From Erythrobacter longus (GTDB lineage Bacteria > Pseudomonadota > Alphaproteobacteria > Sphingomonadales > Sphingomonadaceae), in assembly GCF_000715015.1 (NCBI RefSeq), contig NZ_JMIW01000005.1:124001-188000 (forward strand): DNA of 64,000 bases, written 5' to 3'. Below the pieces are notes generated by a model that saw nothing but the letters and a program-made list of their open reading frames with translations, did no database searches and was not told the origin of the DNA. How positions within the stretch are numbered: position 1 is the first letter of the stretch; each line of letters opens with the position of its first letter. Both the position numbers and the translations under genes were made by a program. Below are positions 1 through 8,806 of the stretch, in pieces.

Positions 1-456
1 TACTTCGGCGTCTCCGCCGGTGAAATCACCCGAACCCAAGATCGAGATGTCCGCGTTTTCAGCAAGGTCTTGTGCTTCGATATTACCGCTCCCGGTGATC
101 ACAATCTCGCTTGGCGCGGGCATGGTGATGCGGATGGTCGCAGCGTCACTGCCATCCCACATGTCACCTTCGCGCATGATACCAAGGGTTTTTTCATCAA
201 GGACAAAGCGCAAGGCGGCCACCGCCTCGTCGCTGCCCTCGACATCAATGCTAAGTGTATCGCCGTGGGTTAGAATCACGTTATCCGATCCTGCAAGGAC
301 CAGCTCAACGGGAGATGCTCCAACGATGTCGAGTTCAGACAGGGGTACGCCTTCCTCGCCGTTGATCGTCATGTCGACATCAAAACACCCGGCAAGGCCG
401 AGGGCCAAAGGAAGCGATGTCAGGGCAAACAAGCGATTGCGGGGCAGAAACGACAT
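1..456 (-). CDS. Putative GIN-domain (DUF2807) lipoprotein, C-terminus beyond window
   Basis: The first 152 codons are present and the 3' end lies outside the window. The ATG is at 454-456. The protein opens with a basic start and hydrophobic stretch ending in a lipobox (LGLAGC, Cys about residue 24), so it is predicted to be an exported, lipid-anchored protein. The mature part is acidic and rich in short beta-type repeats with VELVLAGSDNV and EIVITGSGNIEAQ, the alternating GS(D/G)N pattern of DUF2807 (putative auto-transporter adhesin head GIN domain). No catalytic residues are expected in that family and its role is not well defined. It lies downstream of carD but is separated from it by a strong hairpin terminator, so it is probably transcribed on its own. 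Confidence 0.75.
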   Translation of the reverse strand, partial: MSFLPRNRLFALTSLPLALGLAGCFDVDMTINGEEGVPLSELDIVGASPVELVLAGSDNVILTHGDTLSIDVEGSDEAVAALRFVLDEKTLGIMREGDMWDGSDAATIRITMPAPSEIVITGSGNIEAQDLAENADISILGSGDFTGGDAEV

Positions 457-532
457 ACGAGAACTCCAACGAAGAACAGAGCGTATTACTGATGTAATAC
501 ACTAGGATTGTGTGCGCAAGCTTGGCACAAAG

Positions 533-563
533 AAAAAGGGCCACCCGATAGGGCAGCCCTTTT
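533..563. terminator. Bidirectional Rho-independent terminator after carD
   Basis: The arms AAAAAGGGC (533-541) and GCCCTTTTT (555-563) are exact inverse complements around a 13-base loop. Both ends are A/T tracts, so the hairpin can work in either direction. It sits between the carD stop (595) and the start of the lipoprotein gene (456), and most likely ends the carD transcript. Confidence 0.85.
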
Positions 564-594
564 TAATCTTTGTCAAAAGACTTGCGTCTGAAGC

Positions 595-1128
595 CTAGCC
601 CTCGTCAGCGCTCTCGTAATATTGCGGCGCGTGCTCACGCAGCACTTCGAGGATTTTCCCAAGAGCGGTCGCTTCGTCGGTTTCTTCCATTGCGCCCAAT
701 TCGCGCGCAAGTCGGCTGGATGCCGCTTCGAAGATTTGCCGTTCAGAGTAGCTTTGCTCTGGTTGATCGTCCGGGCGGAACAGGTCGCGGGTGACTTCTG
801 CGATCAGGACAATTTCGCCTGAGTTGATCTTCGCTTCGTATTCCTGCGCGCGGCGTGACCACATGGTGCGCTTCACCTTGGGTTTGCCTTTGAGCGTTTC
901 CATCGCCTCTTTGAGGGTCTTGTCGCTGGAGAGCTTGCGCATCCCGATGGATTCAACCTTGTTGGTTGGCACGCGCAGCGTCATGCGCTCTTTTTCGAAG
1001 CGGAGAACATACAGCTCCAGCTGCATACCGGCGATCTCTTCGTTTTGAAGCTCGATCACGCGGCCAACGCCGTGCTTTGGGTAAACAACATAATCGCCTA
1101 CAGTGAAGGCGGGCGCATTGCTTGCCAT
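595..1128 (-). CDS. carD: CarD family transcriptional regulator
   Basis: 177 aa. The N-terminal RNA-polymerase-interaction domain is clear: FTVGDYVVYPKHGVGRVIE at about 8-26, followed by a five-strand Tudor-like segment with LYVLRFEKERMTLRVP. The C-terminal helical part (about 70-165) matches the DNA-binding domain of CdnL/CarD proteins. Family members bind the RNA polymerase beta subunit and stabilise the open promoter complex, mainly at rRNA and growth genes. The ATG at 1126-1128 has an AAGGAA Shine-Dalgarno sequence about 6 bases upstream. The gene follows fdxA on the same strand after 309 bp, so it may have its own promoter. Length and domain order are normal. Confidence 0.95.
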   Translation of the reverse strand: MASNAPAFTVGDYVVYPKHGVGRVIELQNEEIAGMQLELYVLRFEKERMTLRVPTNKVESIGMRKLSSDKTLKEAMETLKGKPKVKRTMWSRRAQEYEAKINSGEIVLIAEVTRDLFRPDDQPEQSYSERQIFEAASSRLARELGAMEETDEATALGKILEVLREHAPQYYESADEG

Positions 1129-1437
1129 GCGAATTCCTTTCTTTGGGCCCCAGCAAAAAGGTCCTAACCCCCAATTCTGATCTAGCGGGGATTCGACAAA
1201 AGCCCTGGTTTTCCAGCACCCGCATACAATGAGGCGAGGGCTGCGAACTGACTGATATCAAATTGTAATTGCTGGTATGTGGCCTTTCCAATTGTCACAC
1301 CCTGCACCCAGCCCGATCTAGGGACGATTGGTGCGGTTGCATCATTATATAGCACACTTGCAACAAAATTACGAGTCGTAGAAATGGCGGCCGTCAAAAG
1401 GAGCGAGATTTAGTCACCTTCACGCAGTTGCGTCGGC
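1129..1437 (-). promoter_or_regulatory. Gene-free leader between fdxA and carD with candidate promoters
   Basis: No convincing gene lies here; short open frames have no recognisable content. On the minus strand there is a perfect TATAAT at 1344-1349 without a good -35 box at 17 bp, and, nearer carD, a TTGGAA - 18 bp - TACAAT pair in 1265-1294. Either could drive carD independently of the ferredoxin operon. No riboswitch-like structure was recognised. Confidence 0.35.
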
Positions 1438-1776
1438 TCAGTCCCCTTCGCCGGGTGCTTCAGAAAAGTACTTCTCGAACTTGCCTTCTTCGCCCTTATG
1501 CTCATCGGCATCGGCGGGCGGTTCTTTCTGGCTGGTGATATTGGGCCATTCAGCAGAAAACTTGGTGTTCAGCTCAAGCCATTTTTCAAGGCCGTCTTCT
1601 GTATCAGGCAAAATCGCTTCGGCTGGGCATTCAGGCTCACAAACGCCGCAATCGATGCATTCCGCGGGGTTGATGACGAGCATATTCTCGCCTTCATAGA
1701 AGCAATCGACCGGGCACACTTCCACGCAGTCGGTGTATTTGCATTTGATGCAGTCATCGGTGACGACGTAGGTCAT
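1438..1776 (-). CDS. fdxA: 7Fe ferredoxin FdxA
   Basis: 112 aa, starting [17 protein letters not shown]. The cysteines fit the [3Fe-4S]/[4Fe-4S] pattern: Cys9, Cys17 and Cys50 for the 3Fe cluster and Cys21, Cys40, Cys43 and Cys46 for the 4Fe cluster, by analogy with Azotobacter ferredoxin I. The acidic C-terminal tail (about 60-112) is typical of alphaproteobacterial FdxA. It is a small cytoplasmic low-potential electron carrier whose partner cannot be read from the sequence. It follows the S4-domain gene and the helicase on the same strand, a neighbourhood often conserved in alphaproteobacteria. The ATG is at 1774-1776. Confidence 0.95.
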   Translation of the reverse strand: MTYVVTDDCIKCKYTDCVEVCPVDCFYEGENMLVINPAECIDCGVCEPECPAEAILPDTEDGLEKWLELNTKFSAEWPNITSQKEPPADADEHKGEEGKFEKYFSEAPGEGD

Positions 1777-1864
1777 TTAAAATGCGTCTTTCTTTACGTC
1801 CAAAGCGCGCGAACCGCGCATGGGTCAGGAATCACAAGTTTTGCGCTGCTAGGGGTAAGTGGGC

Positions 1865-2170
1865 CTAGTGGTCAAGGCCACTATTGATGCCGCGATCATA
1901 CTCACAATAGAACGTCTTAGCTAAATCGGGCGATGCACGCCGCTTAGGTATGGCTACTATTTCGATGATGCGCACTTCGCCGCCCACGGCCAAAGTCAGC
2001 ACGTCTCCAATAGCGATCCTTTCGCTGGTGCGCTGCACATGTTTTCTATTGCGGCGAAAACTGCGCCCTTCAATCATGGCGCGTGCAGCCGACCTGGTGC
2101 GGGCAAAGCGCAGATAAACGAGCAGCCGATCAAGCCTCAGGCTTTCGTTGGCTGCGTCGTCATTAGCCAT
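1865..2170 (-). CDS. S4-domain RNA-binding protein (Hsp15-like)
   Basis: 101 aa. An S4 fold starts almost at the N-terminus: LRLDRLLVYLRFARTRSAA, with the basic RSFRRNRKHVQ loop and the IAIGDVLTL strand. Such proteins resemble heat-shock protein 15 (HslR), which in E. coli binds the 50S subunit carrying a stalled nascent chain. The specific ligand here is not known. The gene lies 24 bp after the helicase gene, so co-transcription is likely; the pairing of an RNA helicase with an RNA-binding protein suggests a shared RNA-related role. The ATG is at 2168-2170. Confidence 0.85.
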   Translation of the reverse strand: MANDDAANESLRLDRLLVYLRFARTRSAARAMIEGRSFRRNRKHVQRTSERIAIGDVLTLAVGGEVRIIEIVAIPKRRASPDLAKTFYCEYDRGINSGLDH

Positions 2171-2194
2171 CAGAAGCGTGTCGCCATCAGCGCC

Positions 2195-5143
2195 TCATCC
2201 CCCAAGCAGATCCGCCAATTTGTCAAAGGCACCGCTTGCCCGTGCCGGGCCGAAGTCCTGCTTGGGCCTGCGCTTGCCAGCGTGCTTTGGCCCTGAGTGG
2301 TTCGGTTTACCGCCGCGCTTTTCGTCGCCTCTTTGCGGTTTACCTTTGCCCTTCGCATTGCGGTCTTTCTGATTTCCGCCTTTGCCTTTGCTGGCCCGTT
2401 TGCGGGGATCGCCTCTCTGACCAGAACGTCTATCAGAACGATGGTCACCGGCACGTTTGGGACGCCAGCTCCAGCCATCGGGAAGAACAGGGCCTTGTGC
2501 GCCTTCTTCCAATGGCTTTGCGCGCTGAACGCGGAAGCCTGCGCTGCCCAAAAGACGGCGCGCGTTTTCTTCCTCAAGCCCAATCGAGACTGGCAAAGAC
2601 AGGTCGAGATGGAACTTTGCATTCGCTGTTTTGGGGCGCGGTTTTGTCGGTGTTTTTGCCTGTTGGGTCGGCTCTGCCTCGGTCTTGGCCGCCTTTTCTG
2701 GCGCCTCGACCTTCCCAACGCCCTGCCCAACGCCCTGCCCATCGGCTTGCCCATCGGCTTGCCCGGCGGCCTGTTCCTTAGTCGGCATCGTATCCGCTTC
2801 GACTTCGGCCGCAGCAGGCGCTGCCTCCACTTTTGGTGCTACTGGCGCGGCCTGCTCGCTCGCTTTGGCGCGGGTGTCAAAAGCAGAACGCAGGATTTTC
2901 TCTGCCAGATCCACCCGGATCACCTGACTTCCAGCAAGGCGATATCCGGCAGGAATTTCGTCGGCTTGCGCAATCACTGGGAGCATCGCTTCCTGCAATG
3001 GCCGTGTGTCCAGACCAAGCGCATGGAGCAGTTGGCGAGGGGCCGGTTTGAGCAGATCGCGCGCAAAAATATCAAGCGCGCCAAATGTCACACCAAGTTT
3101 GCGCAGGAAGGGGCGCATTTCCTTGGGCAGATGTTGCAGACCCGCGTTCTCGCGCGCCACCACGCCGCGTGCATCAATCAAAGTGACGAGCAGTGCGCGC
3201 GCTTCGCTGCCCGCGCCCGGGTCGCGCGCCGCTTCGGAAAGTTTGCGCAGCGGTTCGAGCGGGGCGAGTTTACCCTCGAGCCATGCGGTGAGCCCTGCTT
3301 CCAGTTTCTCGCGCGCTGCATCGGGAAGAGCCGAAACCTCGCGCGGGAAAGCCAATCGCGGCGTTCCGAAATCATCGGGGACGGTGATGTCTGCAAGCTT
3401 TTCGCCCTGCCACTGGATAGCACCGCTTTCGATCGACAGATCGTCAAGGCCAGCGGCGAGCAATTGCTCTGCGCGTTGCGACAAAATGCCCGGAAGCGCC
3501 TTTTCCCCTGCGGAGAGCAACATCTTGCGGTCAGCCAGACCGGCTTGCGGGTCGACGGAGAAGCGAAAGCCATCAAGGCGTCCGATTGTCTCGCCCTCAA
3601 CGCTGACCCGTCCATCGGGCTCGAGCGTCACGGGAAGAGCGCCGCCATCCTGGCCCAGAGATTTCATCAAAATAGTCGTCCTTCGATTCACAAAACGTTC
3701 TGTCAGACGCGCATGTAGCGCATCCGATAGCCGTGCTTCCACCCCTCTTGCACGCGCCGCCATTTCATCGCGCGCCAGAACCCAGTCGGGCCGCTGGCAG
3801 ATATAGGCCCAGGATCGGATCGCGGCGATCCTCCCCTGCAAAGTATCGATATCGCCGCTAGTCCGGTCGAGTTCGGCAATGCGCGCCGCTACGAAGTCTG
3901 CGCCAATATAGCCTTCGCGAAGATCCTGCCACAGCCGTGCGACAAAGCGAGAGTGGGGGTCCACGCCTAATGCACGAAAATCGGGAAGCGAACACGCCTC
4001 CCAGAACCGGCGCACGCTGCCGTGGCCTTTGACCGTGTCGGCAATCGGTTCGCTCGCAAGGCGTTTGAGGACCGCAAGGTCAATCGCTTCGGGGGCGGGT
4101 TTGAGCACTTCGTTTTGCGGCTTTGCCTCTAAATCCCCGATCAGGACACGGAGCGTATCAAACCGGGGCTCTGCCTCGCGCCAATATAACTTGGTCAGAG
4201 GGGCAAACTGGTGTTCCTCAATTGCGTAAATCTCTTCTTCGGCAAATTCGATTGGAGCGCCAGACCGGCTCCCCCCGCCGGAAAGCACGCCAAAGCTTCC
4301 ATCGGTTTGGTGGCGTCCGGCCCGCCCTGCAATTTGCGCCATTTCTGACGGGGTGAGGCGGCGCTTTCGCTTACCGTCAAACTTGGTGAGCGCGGCAAAG
4401 GCGACGTGGTGCAGGTCAAGGTTGAGCCCCATCCCAATCGCATCGGTGGCGACAATGTAATCAACCTCGCCGTTCTGAAAAAGCTCGACCTGTTTGTTGC
4501 GCGTCTCCGGCGAAAGCGCCCCCATGACCACGGCTGCGCCTCCGCGAAAACGCTTCAAAGCCTCAGCCATGGCGTAGACCTGCTCGGTCGAGAAAGCGAC
4601 GACCGCGCTTCGTGGAGGGAGCCGTGACAATTTCGCCTCGCCTGCGTGGGTGAGGGTGGAAAAGCGCGGGCGCTCCACCATTTCAGCGCCGGGGATCAGC
4701 TTTTTGACGATAGGCTCCAGCGTGGCCGAGCCCAGGATCATCGTCTCTTCGCGCCCGCGTGCATGCATCAAGCGGTCGGTGAAGATATGGCCACGCTCAG
4801 GGTCTGCCCCGATCTGCGCCTCGTCGATGGCAACAAAGGCATGGGGACCATTTGCGCCCATGCCAAGCCGGTCCATTGCCTCCATCGTGCAGCAGAAATA
4901 GCGCGCCTCGGGCGGTTCAATCCGTTGTTCGCCCGTGATCAGCGCAACCGCTTTGTCCCCCTTGATCGCGCGCACCCGGTCATAAACCTCGCGCGCGAGC
5001 AAACGCAGCGGGAAGCCCATCATCCCAGAGGAATGCGCGCACATCCGCTCGATGGCCAGATGCGTTTTGCCAGTGTTGGTTGGGCCAAGCACAGCGCGAA
5101 CACGACTATCGGTGGGGGGGCGATGAAGAATTTGTGAAGTCAC
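2195..5143 (-). CDS. SUV3-like superfamily 2 RNA/DNA helicase with long basic tail
   Basis: About 982 aa. The helicase core occupies roughly residues 15-380: Walker A GPTNTGKTH, DEAQ motif II (AIDEAQIG), ATDAIGMGLN and motif VI AGRAGRH. This arrangement is that of mitochondrial SUV3 and its alphaproteobacterial relatives, ATP-dependent unwinding enzymes linked to RNA turnover in eukaryotes. The middle region carries the family's long helical C-terminal domain. From about residue 770 the protein becomes low complexity, with a 12-bp tandem repeat encoding Gln-Xaa-Xaa-Gly units, then a very basic Lys/Arg/Gly tail that could bind RNA. Start is uncertain: GTG at 5143 is used here; TTG at 5161 in the same frame is also open, and neither has a clear ribosome binding site. 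Confidence 0.9.
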   Translation of the reverse strand: MTSQILHRPPTDSRVRAVLGPTNTGKTHLAIERMCAHSSGMMGFPLRLLAREVYDRVRAIKGDKAVALITGEQRIEPPEARYFCCTMEAMDRLGMGANGPHAFVAIDEAQIGADPERGHIFTDRLMHARGREETMILGSATLEPIVKKLIPGAEMVERPRFSTLTHAGEAKLSRLPPRSAVVAFSTEQVYAMAEALKRFRGGAAVVMGALSPETRNKQVELFQNGEVDYIVATDAIGMGLNLDLHHVAFAALTKFDGKRKRRLTPSEMAQIAGRAGRHQTDGSFGVLSGGGSRSGAPIEFAEEEIYAIEEHQFAPLTKLYWREAEPRFDTLRVLIGDLEAKPQNEVLKPAPEAIDLAVLKRLASEPIADTVKGHGSVRRFWEACSLPDFRALGVDPHSRFVARLWQDLREGYIGADFVAARIAELDRTSGDIDTLQGRIAAIRSWAYICQRPDWVLARDEMAARARGVEARLSDALHARLTERFVNRRTTILMKSLGQDGGALPVTLEPDGRVSVEGETIGRLDGFRFSVDPQAGLADRKMLLSAGEKALPGILSQRAEQLLAAGLDDLSIESGAIQWQGEKLADITVPDDFGTPRLAFPREVSALPDAAREKLEAGLTAWLEGKLAPLEPLRKLSEAARDPGAGSEARALLVTLIDARGVVARENAGLQHLPKEMRPFLRKLGVTFGALDIFARDLLKPAPRQLLHALGLDTRPLQEAMLPVIAQADEIPAGYRLAGSQVIRVDLAEKILRSAFDTRAKASEQAAPVAPKVEAAPAAAEVEADTMPTKEQAAGQADGQADGQGVGQGVGKVEAPEKAAKTEAEPTQQAKTPTKPRPKTANAKFHLDLSLPVSIGLEEENARRLLGSAGFRVQRAKPLEEGAQGPVLPDGWSWRPKRAGDHRSDRRSGQRGDPRKRASKGKGGNQKDRNAKGKGKPQRGDEKRGGKPNHSGPKHAGKRRPKQDFGPARASGAFDKLADLLGG
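2714..2773 (-). repeat. Five 12-bp in-frame tandem repeats in the helicase gene
   Basis: Five consecutive 12-mers read on the plus strand as cccaacgccctg twice, cccatcggcttg twice and cccggcggcctg once. On the minus strand they encode QAAG, QADG, QADG, QGVG, QGVG. Pairs of identical units point to recent slippage duplication. The repeats lie in the linker between the helicase body and the basic tail. Confidence 0.95.
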
Positions 5144-5278
5144 TGGGTAAAGCTGTGTCAAACGATTGGCTCAGGGGCAATGCCTGATCGTGGATTCACG
5201 CCGATAAAATTCTGGCACATTAGGCTGGCATGGCTAAGGGAAACACCTTATCGCAGCCGCATCTCATTTGGCCGCTTG

Positions 5279-5297
5279 TTAAGTTTACATTTACCAT
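5279..5297 (+). promoter_or_regulatory. CtrA-box-like site upstream of M23 peptidase gene
   Basis: TTAA, seven bases, then TTTACCAT (5279-5297). This is one mismatch from the CtrA full site TTAA-N7-TTAACCAT known from Caulobacter. It lies about 83 bp before the start of the M23 peptidase gene, in the 236-bp region between that gene and the divergent helicase gene. Nothing else was recognised in this stretch. Confidence 0.4.
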
Positions 5298-5379
5298 GTT
5301 TCGCCATGGAAGGAGTGCAGCAGTCTGACCGTTATGTTGTCGCATGAGAGGCTGACTGAGTGCAGTGAGAAGGTAAGAT

Positions 5380-7164
5380 TTGGATCATACGGGCGACATC
5401 CCCCAAGGTTCTGCCAAGGGATTTGCAGGTGAAGAACCGGGTTTCGACGGCCCCGGTGCGTCTTCGGTCGGCCTGAACGCGCCTGATCGAGCCGATCCAG
5501 CCGACCCAGTCTCTGCCGCCGATACCGCCAGCAAAGGCGGGATGGACGAAGAAACCGCGCGCAAGTTTGCACCCTACCTTGCCAATTCAATGAAAGCTGC
5601 GCCGCCTACAGGCACGCGCAAAGTCAAACGCCAGGTTCTTGCCCGTGTGCAAGGCTGGGGGGAGCGTTATGACGAATGGAAGCTTGGCGTAAGTACAAGG
5701 CTTGAGGCACTCGATCTTGTGCCTGACCTGGCGGATAATATTGGCAGCCGCCGTTGGTTTCGCGGTCTTGGCACTATGGTCTTGCTGGGCGCACTTGCGC
5801 TGGCTTTCTGGCCCAGCCTAACGCCTCTGGAGGCGCGTGCTGCAATCCCGGAAGGCGAAGATATTCGCGACGAATTTCGCAGTCAGATGATTATGCCGCT
5901 GGCTTTGGGCGCAGACAGTGGCCGGCGTATGGGGCCCACCAACGCGGTCACCCCGCTTGCAAGCGTCCCGGAGCGGCCGCAAATCGCACTTGTTGCAACC
6001 CTTGCCAGAGGCGACAGCTTTGCATCGATGTTGCGCCGGGCAGGGGTGTCTGCGAGCGACATTGGCCGGGTGAGCGCCCTCATCGGCGATGCAATGCCTC
6101 TTTCCGACATCGAGTCCGGCACAAAAATCGACATTGTCCTTGGCCGCCGTCCAGCAGAAGGCGCGCCGCGCCCGCTTGATGCCTTGTCCTTCCGTGCGCG
6201 TTTTGACCTTGAGCTTGAGATTGGACGACAGGGCGCAGCTCTTGAGGCAGGCGATCCGGGAGAGCTTTCGCTAACCCGCAACTTCATCCGCGTGGACGAC
6301 ACCCCTTTGCGGGTGCGCGGTAGAGTAGGCTCAAGCCTATACCGTTCAATGCGCGCTGCAGGCGTCCCGGCAAGCGCTGCGCAAGATTACCTTCGCGCGC
6401 TTGATGATCAGATCGAGCTCGAGCGCGAAGTGCGCTCGTCGGACGAATTTGACATTATCATTGCCTATCGCCGCGCGGCCACGGGTGAGAGGCAGGCGGG
6501 CAACCTTCTTTATGCCGGGATCGACCGCGATGGAAAGCCCAAGACACAGCTGATGCGTTGGGGCGAAGACGGCCAATTTTTTGAAGCATCGGGCGTAGGC
6601 GAACAAAGACGCGGGCTTGTTGCCCCCGTTCCAGGCCCCATTTCGTCGCGATTTGGAATGCGCCGCCACCCTATCCTTGGTATTCGCCGCCTTCACGCTG
6701 GGATGGATTACCGCGCTCGCTCGGGAACGCCGATTGTGGCTGTGACCGACGGGCAAGTGGTGTCTGCTGGACGGGCGGGGGGATGCGGGATCACTGTGCG
6801 CCTTCGCCATGGAGGCGGGCTTGATACCCGCTATTGTCATATGAGCCGCATGGCTGTGCGCAAAGGTCAGCAGGTACGCCGGGGGCAAGTGATAGGCTAT
6901 GTTGGGTCAACTGGCCTTTCCACCGGGCCGCACCTTCATTATGAAATGTACCGCAATGGCCGCGCCATCAATCCCGGTAGCGTCGACTATGTTACGCGCG
7001 CGATCTTGTCGGGAACCGAACTCATTGATTTCCGTCGCCGTTTGATCGAATTGCGCACTGTAGAACCGGGGGCAGCGCTTGAAGATCTTGAGCCGCTTCC
7101 AACCGAGGTTGAAGAGCCCATTCGCGAAATTGAGAAGATTGCGCCTGGCACAGCCGTTGATTGA
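5380..7164 (+). CDS. Membrane-anchored M23 (LytM) peptidoglycan endopeptidase
   Basis: 594 aa with a TTG start preceded by GAGAAGG. The first 126 residues are polar and cytoplasmic; a single membrane segment follows (FRGLGTMVLLGALALAFW, about 127-144), then a periplasmic part. Residues about 195-300 look like an OapA/LysM-type wall-binding region (VATLARGDSFASMLRRAGV, with LSDIESGTKIDIVLG). The catalytic LytM domain has the zinc ligands H-x3-D (HAGMDY, about 439) and HLHYE (about 518), so it should be active, cutting peptide cross-links in the cell wall. The gene is transcribed alone, with a CtrA-like box upstream, which suggests but does not show cell-cycle control. hemB follows after 85 bp. 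Confidence 0.9.
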   Translation: MDHTGDIPQGSAKGFAGEEPGFDGPGASSVGLNAPDRADPADPVSAADTASKGGMDEETARKFAPYLANSMKAAPPTGTRKVKRQVLARVQGWGERYDEWKLGVSTRLEALDLVPDLADNIGSRRWFRGLGTMVLLGALALAFWPSLTPLEARAAIPEGEDIRDEFRSQMIMPLALGADSGRRMGPTNAVTPLASVPERPQIALVATLARGDSFASMLRRAGVSASDIGRVSALIGDAMPLSDIESGTKIDIVLGRRPAEGAPRPLDALSFRARFDLELEIGRQGAALEAGDPGELSLTRNFIRVDDTPLRVRGRVGSSLYRSMRAAGVPASAAQDYLRALDDQIELEREVRSSDEFDIIIAYRRAATGERQAGNLLYAGIDRDGKPKTQLMRWGEDGQFFEASGVGEQRRGLVAPVPGPISSRFGMRRHPILGIRRLHAGMDYRARSGTPIVAVTDGQVVSAGRAGGCGITVRLRHGGGLDTRYCHMSRMAVRKGQQVRRGQVIGYVGSTGLSTGPHLHYEMYRNGRAINPGSVDYVTRAILSGTELIDFRRRLIELRTVEPGAALEDLEPLPTEVEEPIREIEKIAPGTAVD

Positions 7165-7249
7165 TATGATCGCTGATTGCTCGGACTTGACAGGCAGGCG
7201 CGTCAACATGCGTTGATTGCGCTCATAATTTCGGGCAACACTCAGCGGC

Positions 7250-8245
7250 ATGACAGCAAGCTATCCCAATACCCGCCTCCGCCGTACTCGAGCATCAAAC
7301 TGGTCACGCACACTCCACCGGGAGAATGTGGTTTCGCCCGCGGACCTTATCTGGCCGATGTTTGTGACCGAGGGCAAAGGCGTGGAAGAGCCAATTGGCT
7401 CACTCCCCGGTGTCTCACGCTGGTCAGTGGATGGCATTGTGGCGCAGGCGAAAGAGGCCGTGTCGCTGGGTATTCCGGTGATTGCGTTATTCCCGAACAC
7501 GCAGCCAGATCGCCGGTCCGATGACGGGGCCGAAGCGCACAATCCCGACAACCTGATGTGCCGCGCTATCCGCGCAATTAAAGATGCCTGCGGAGAGGAC
7601 TTGGGTGTTCTCACCGATGTCGCGCTCGACCCTTATACAAGCCATGGGCAGGACGGGCTTTTGGATGAGGCGGGCTATGTCACCAATGACGACACCGTCG
7701 CAATGCTGGTCGATCAGGCATTGAACCAAGCAGCCGCGGGCGCAGACATCATCGCCCCATCTGACATGATGGATGGCCGCGTTCACGCCATCCGCATGGC
7801 ATTGGAAATGAACAGCCACCCCAACGTCCAAATCATGAGCTACGCCGCCAAATATGCTAGCGCCTTTTATGGCCCGTTTCGCGATGCGGTGGGCTCTGGC
7901 GGGCTGCTTAAGGGGGACAAGAAAACCTATCAGATGGACCCTGCGAACGGCGATGAGGCCTTGCGCGAGGTTGAGCTTGATATTGCCGAGGGCGCAGACA
8001 GCGTGATGGTCAAACCCGGCCTTGCCTATCTCGATATCATTTACCGGGTGCGCGAGGCCTTTGGCGTGCCGGTGTTCGCGTATCAGGTGAGCGGCGAATA
8101 CGCGATGCTTGAAGCAGCGCAGGCAGCAGGCGCAGGGGATCGGGACGCTCTGCTGATGGAAAAACTGATCGCCTTCAAACGCGCAGGGTGCACAGGCATT
8201 CTGACCTACCATGCGCCCGTGGCGGCGCGTCTTCTCATTGGCTGA
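7250..8245 (+). CDS. hemB: Delta-aminolevulinic acid dehydratase (porphobilinogen synthase)
   Basis: 331 aa, ATG start. It condenses two 5-aminolevulinate molecules to porphobilinogen in tetrapyrrole synthesis. Both active-site lysines are visible: AAKYASAFYGPFRDAV and the Schiff-base lysine in SVMVKPGLAYLD. The metal-site region reads DVALDPYTSHGQDG, so the zinc-binding cysteines of the E. coli and human type enzymes are absent; this is the Mg-dependent class found in alphaproteobacteria. The N-terminal arm (RLRRTRASNWSRTLHREN) is typical. Two GNAT genes follow directly, with 6 bp to the first. Confidence 0.97.
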   Translation: MTASYPNTRLRRTRASNWSRTLHRENVVSPADLIWPMFVTEGKGVEEPIGSLPGVSRWSVDGIVAQAKEAVSLGIPVIALFPNTQPDRRSDDGAEAHNPDNLMCRAIRAIKDACGEDLGVLTDVALDPYTSHGQDGLLDEAGYVTNDDTVAMLVDQALNQAAAGADIIAPSDMMDGRVHAIRMALEMNSHPNVQIMSYAAKYASAFYGPFRDAVGSGGLLKGDKKTYQMDPANGDEALREVELDIAEGADSVMVKPGLAYLDIIYRVREAFGVPVFAYQVSGEYAMLEAAQAAGAGDRDALLMEKLIAFKRAGCTGILTYHAPVAARLLIG

Positions 8246-8251
8246 TGATCA

Positions 8252-8806
8252 ATGGCTGAGCCTTTCTATCATGAAACAGACCGCCTGATCCTGCGCGATT
8301 GGCGCGAGGAGGATTGGGACCCCTTTTGGAATAGCACGAACACGCCTGCTGTCATGCAATGGCTGGGCGGGGTGCTGGCCGATGAAGGTATGCAGGCTGC
8401 CCGCATGCGGCTCGAAACCTATCAACGCGAACATGGCCATACATTCTGGCCCATCGTTGCCAAAGACGATGGCACTATTCTTGGCTTTTGCGGGCTTAAG
8501 CGTTCCAACCAACCCGGCGGCCCGATGGGCGAGTTTGAGGTAGGCTGGCGTCTTCGTGAAAGCGCTTGGGGCAAAGGCATTGCCAAGGAGGCAGCACAGG
8601 CGAGCCTTGCGATTGGTTTTGAACGTTTCAATGCGCCGCGCATCATTGCTCTGACGGTTCAGGAGAACACAGCGAGCTGGGGTCTGATGAAGCGACTGGG
8701 GATGGAGCGGCGCGAGGATCTGGATTTCGCAAACAGCGATTTTGGGGCGGACACGATCATCGTTTATTCGATTTCTCTCGACAAATGGGTCGCCACAGAT
8801 GCCTGA
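8252..8806 (+). CDS. GNAT family N-acetyltransferase (RimJ/RimL type)
   Basis: 184 aa. N-terminal TDRLILRDWREEDWDPF and the acetyl-CoA site RESAWGKGIAKEAAQA (R-x-x-G-x-G/A) mark an Acetyltransf_3/RimJ-L type GNAT. The C-terminal NTASWGLMKRLGMERREDLD is also typical. The substrate, whether a ribosomal protein N-terminus or a small molecule, cannot be told from sequence. It lies 6 bp after hemB and overlaps the next GNAT gene by 8 bp, so hemB and the following three genes probably form one transcript. The C-terminal motif is nearly the same as in the next gene, suggesting tandem duplication. Confidence 0.9.
   Translation: MAEPFYHETDRLILRDWREEDWDPFWNSTNTPAVMQWLGGVLADEGMQAARMRLETYQREHGHTFWPIVAKDDGTILGFCGLKRSNQPGGPMGEFEVGWRLRESAWGKGIAKEAAQASLAIGFERFNAPRIIALTVQENTASWGLMKRLGMERREDLDFANSDFGADTIIVYSISLDKWVATDA

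Noticed and set aside
1182..1397. 71-codon minus-strand frame between fdxA and carD
   Set aside because: No ribosome binding site, no motif, and it covers the expected carD promoter region.
7165..7249. TTGACA near 7188 as a hemB promoter
   Set aside because: No acceptable -10 at 16-18 bp; the region could hold a promoter but the sequence does not show one clearly.
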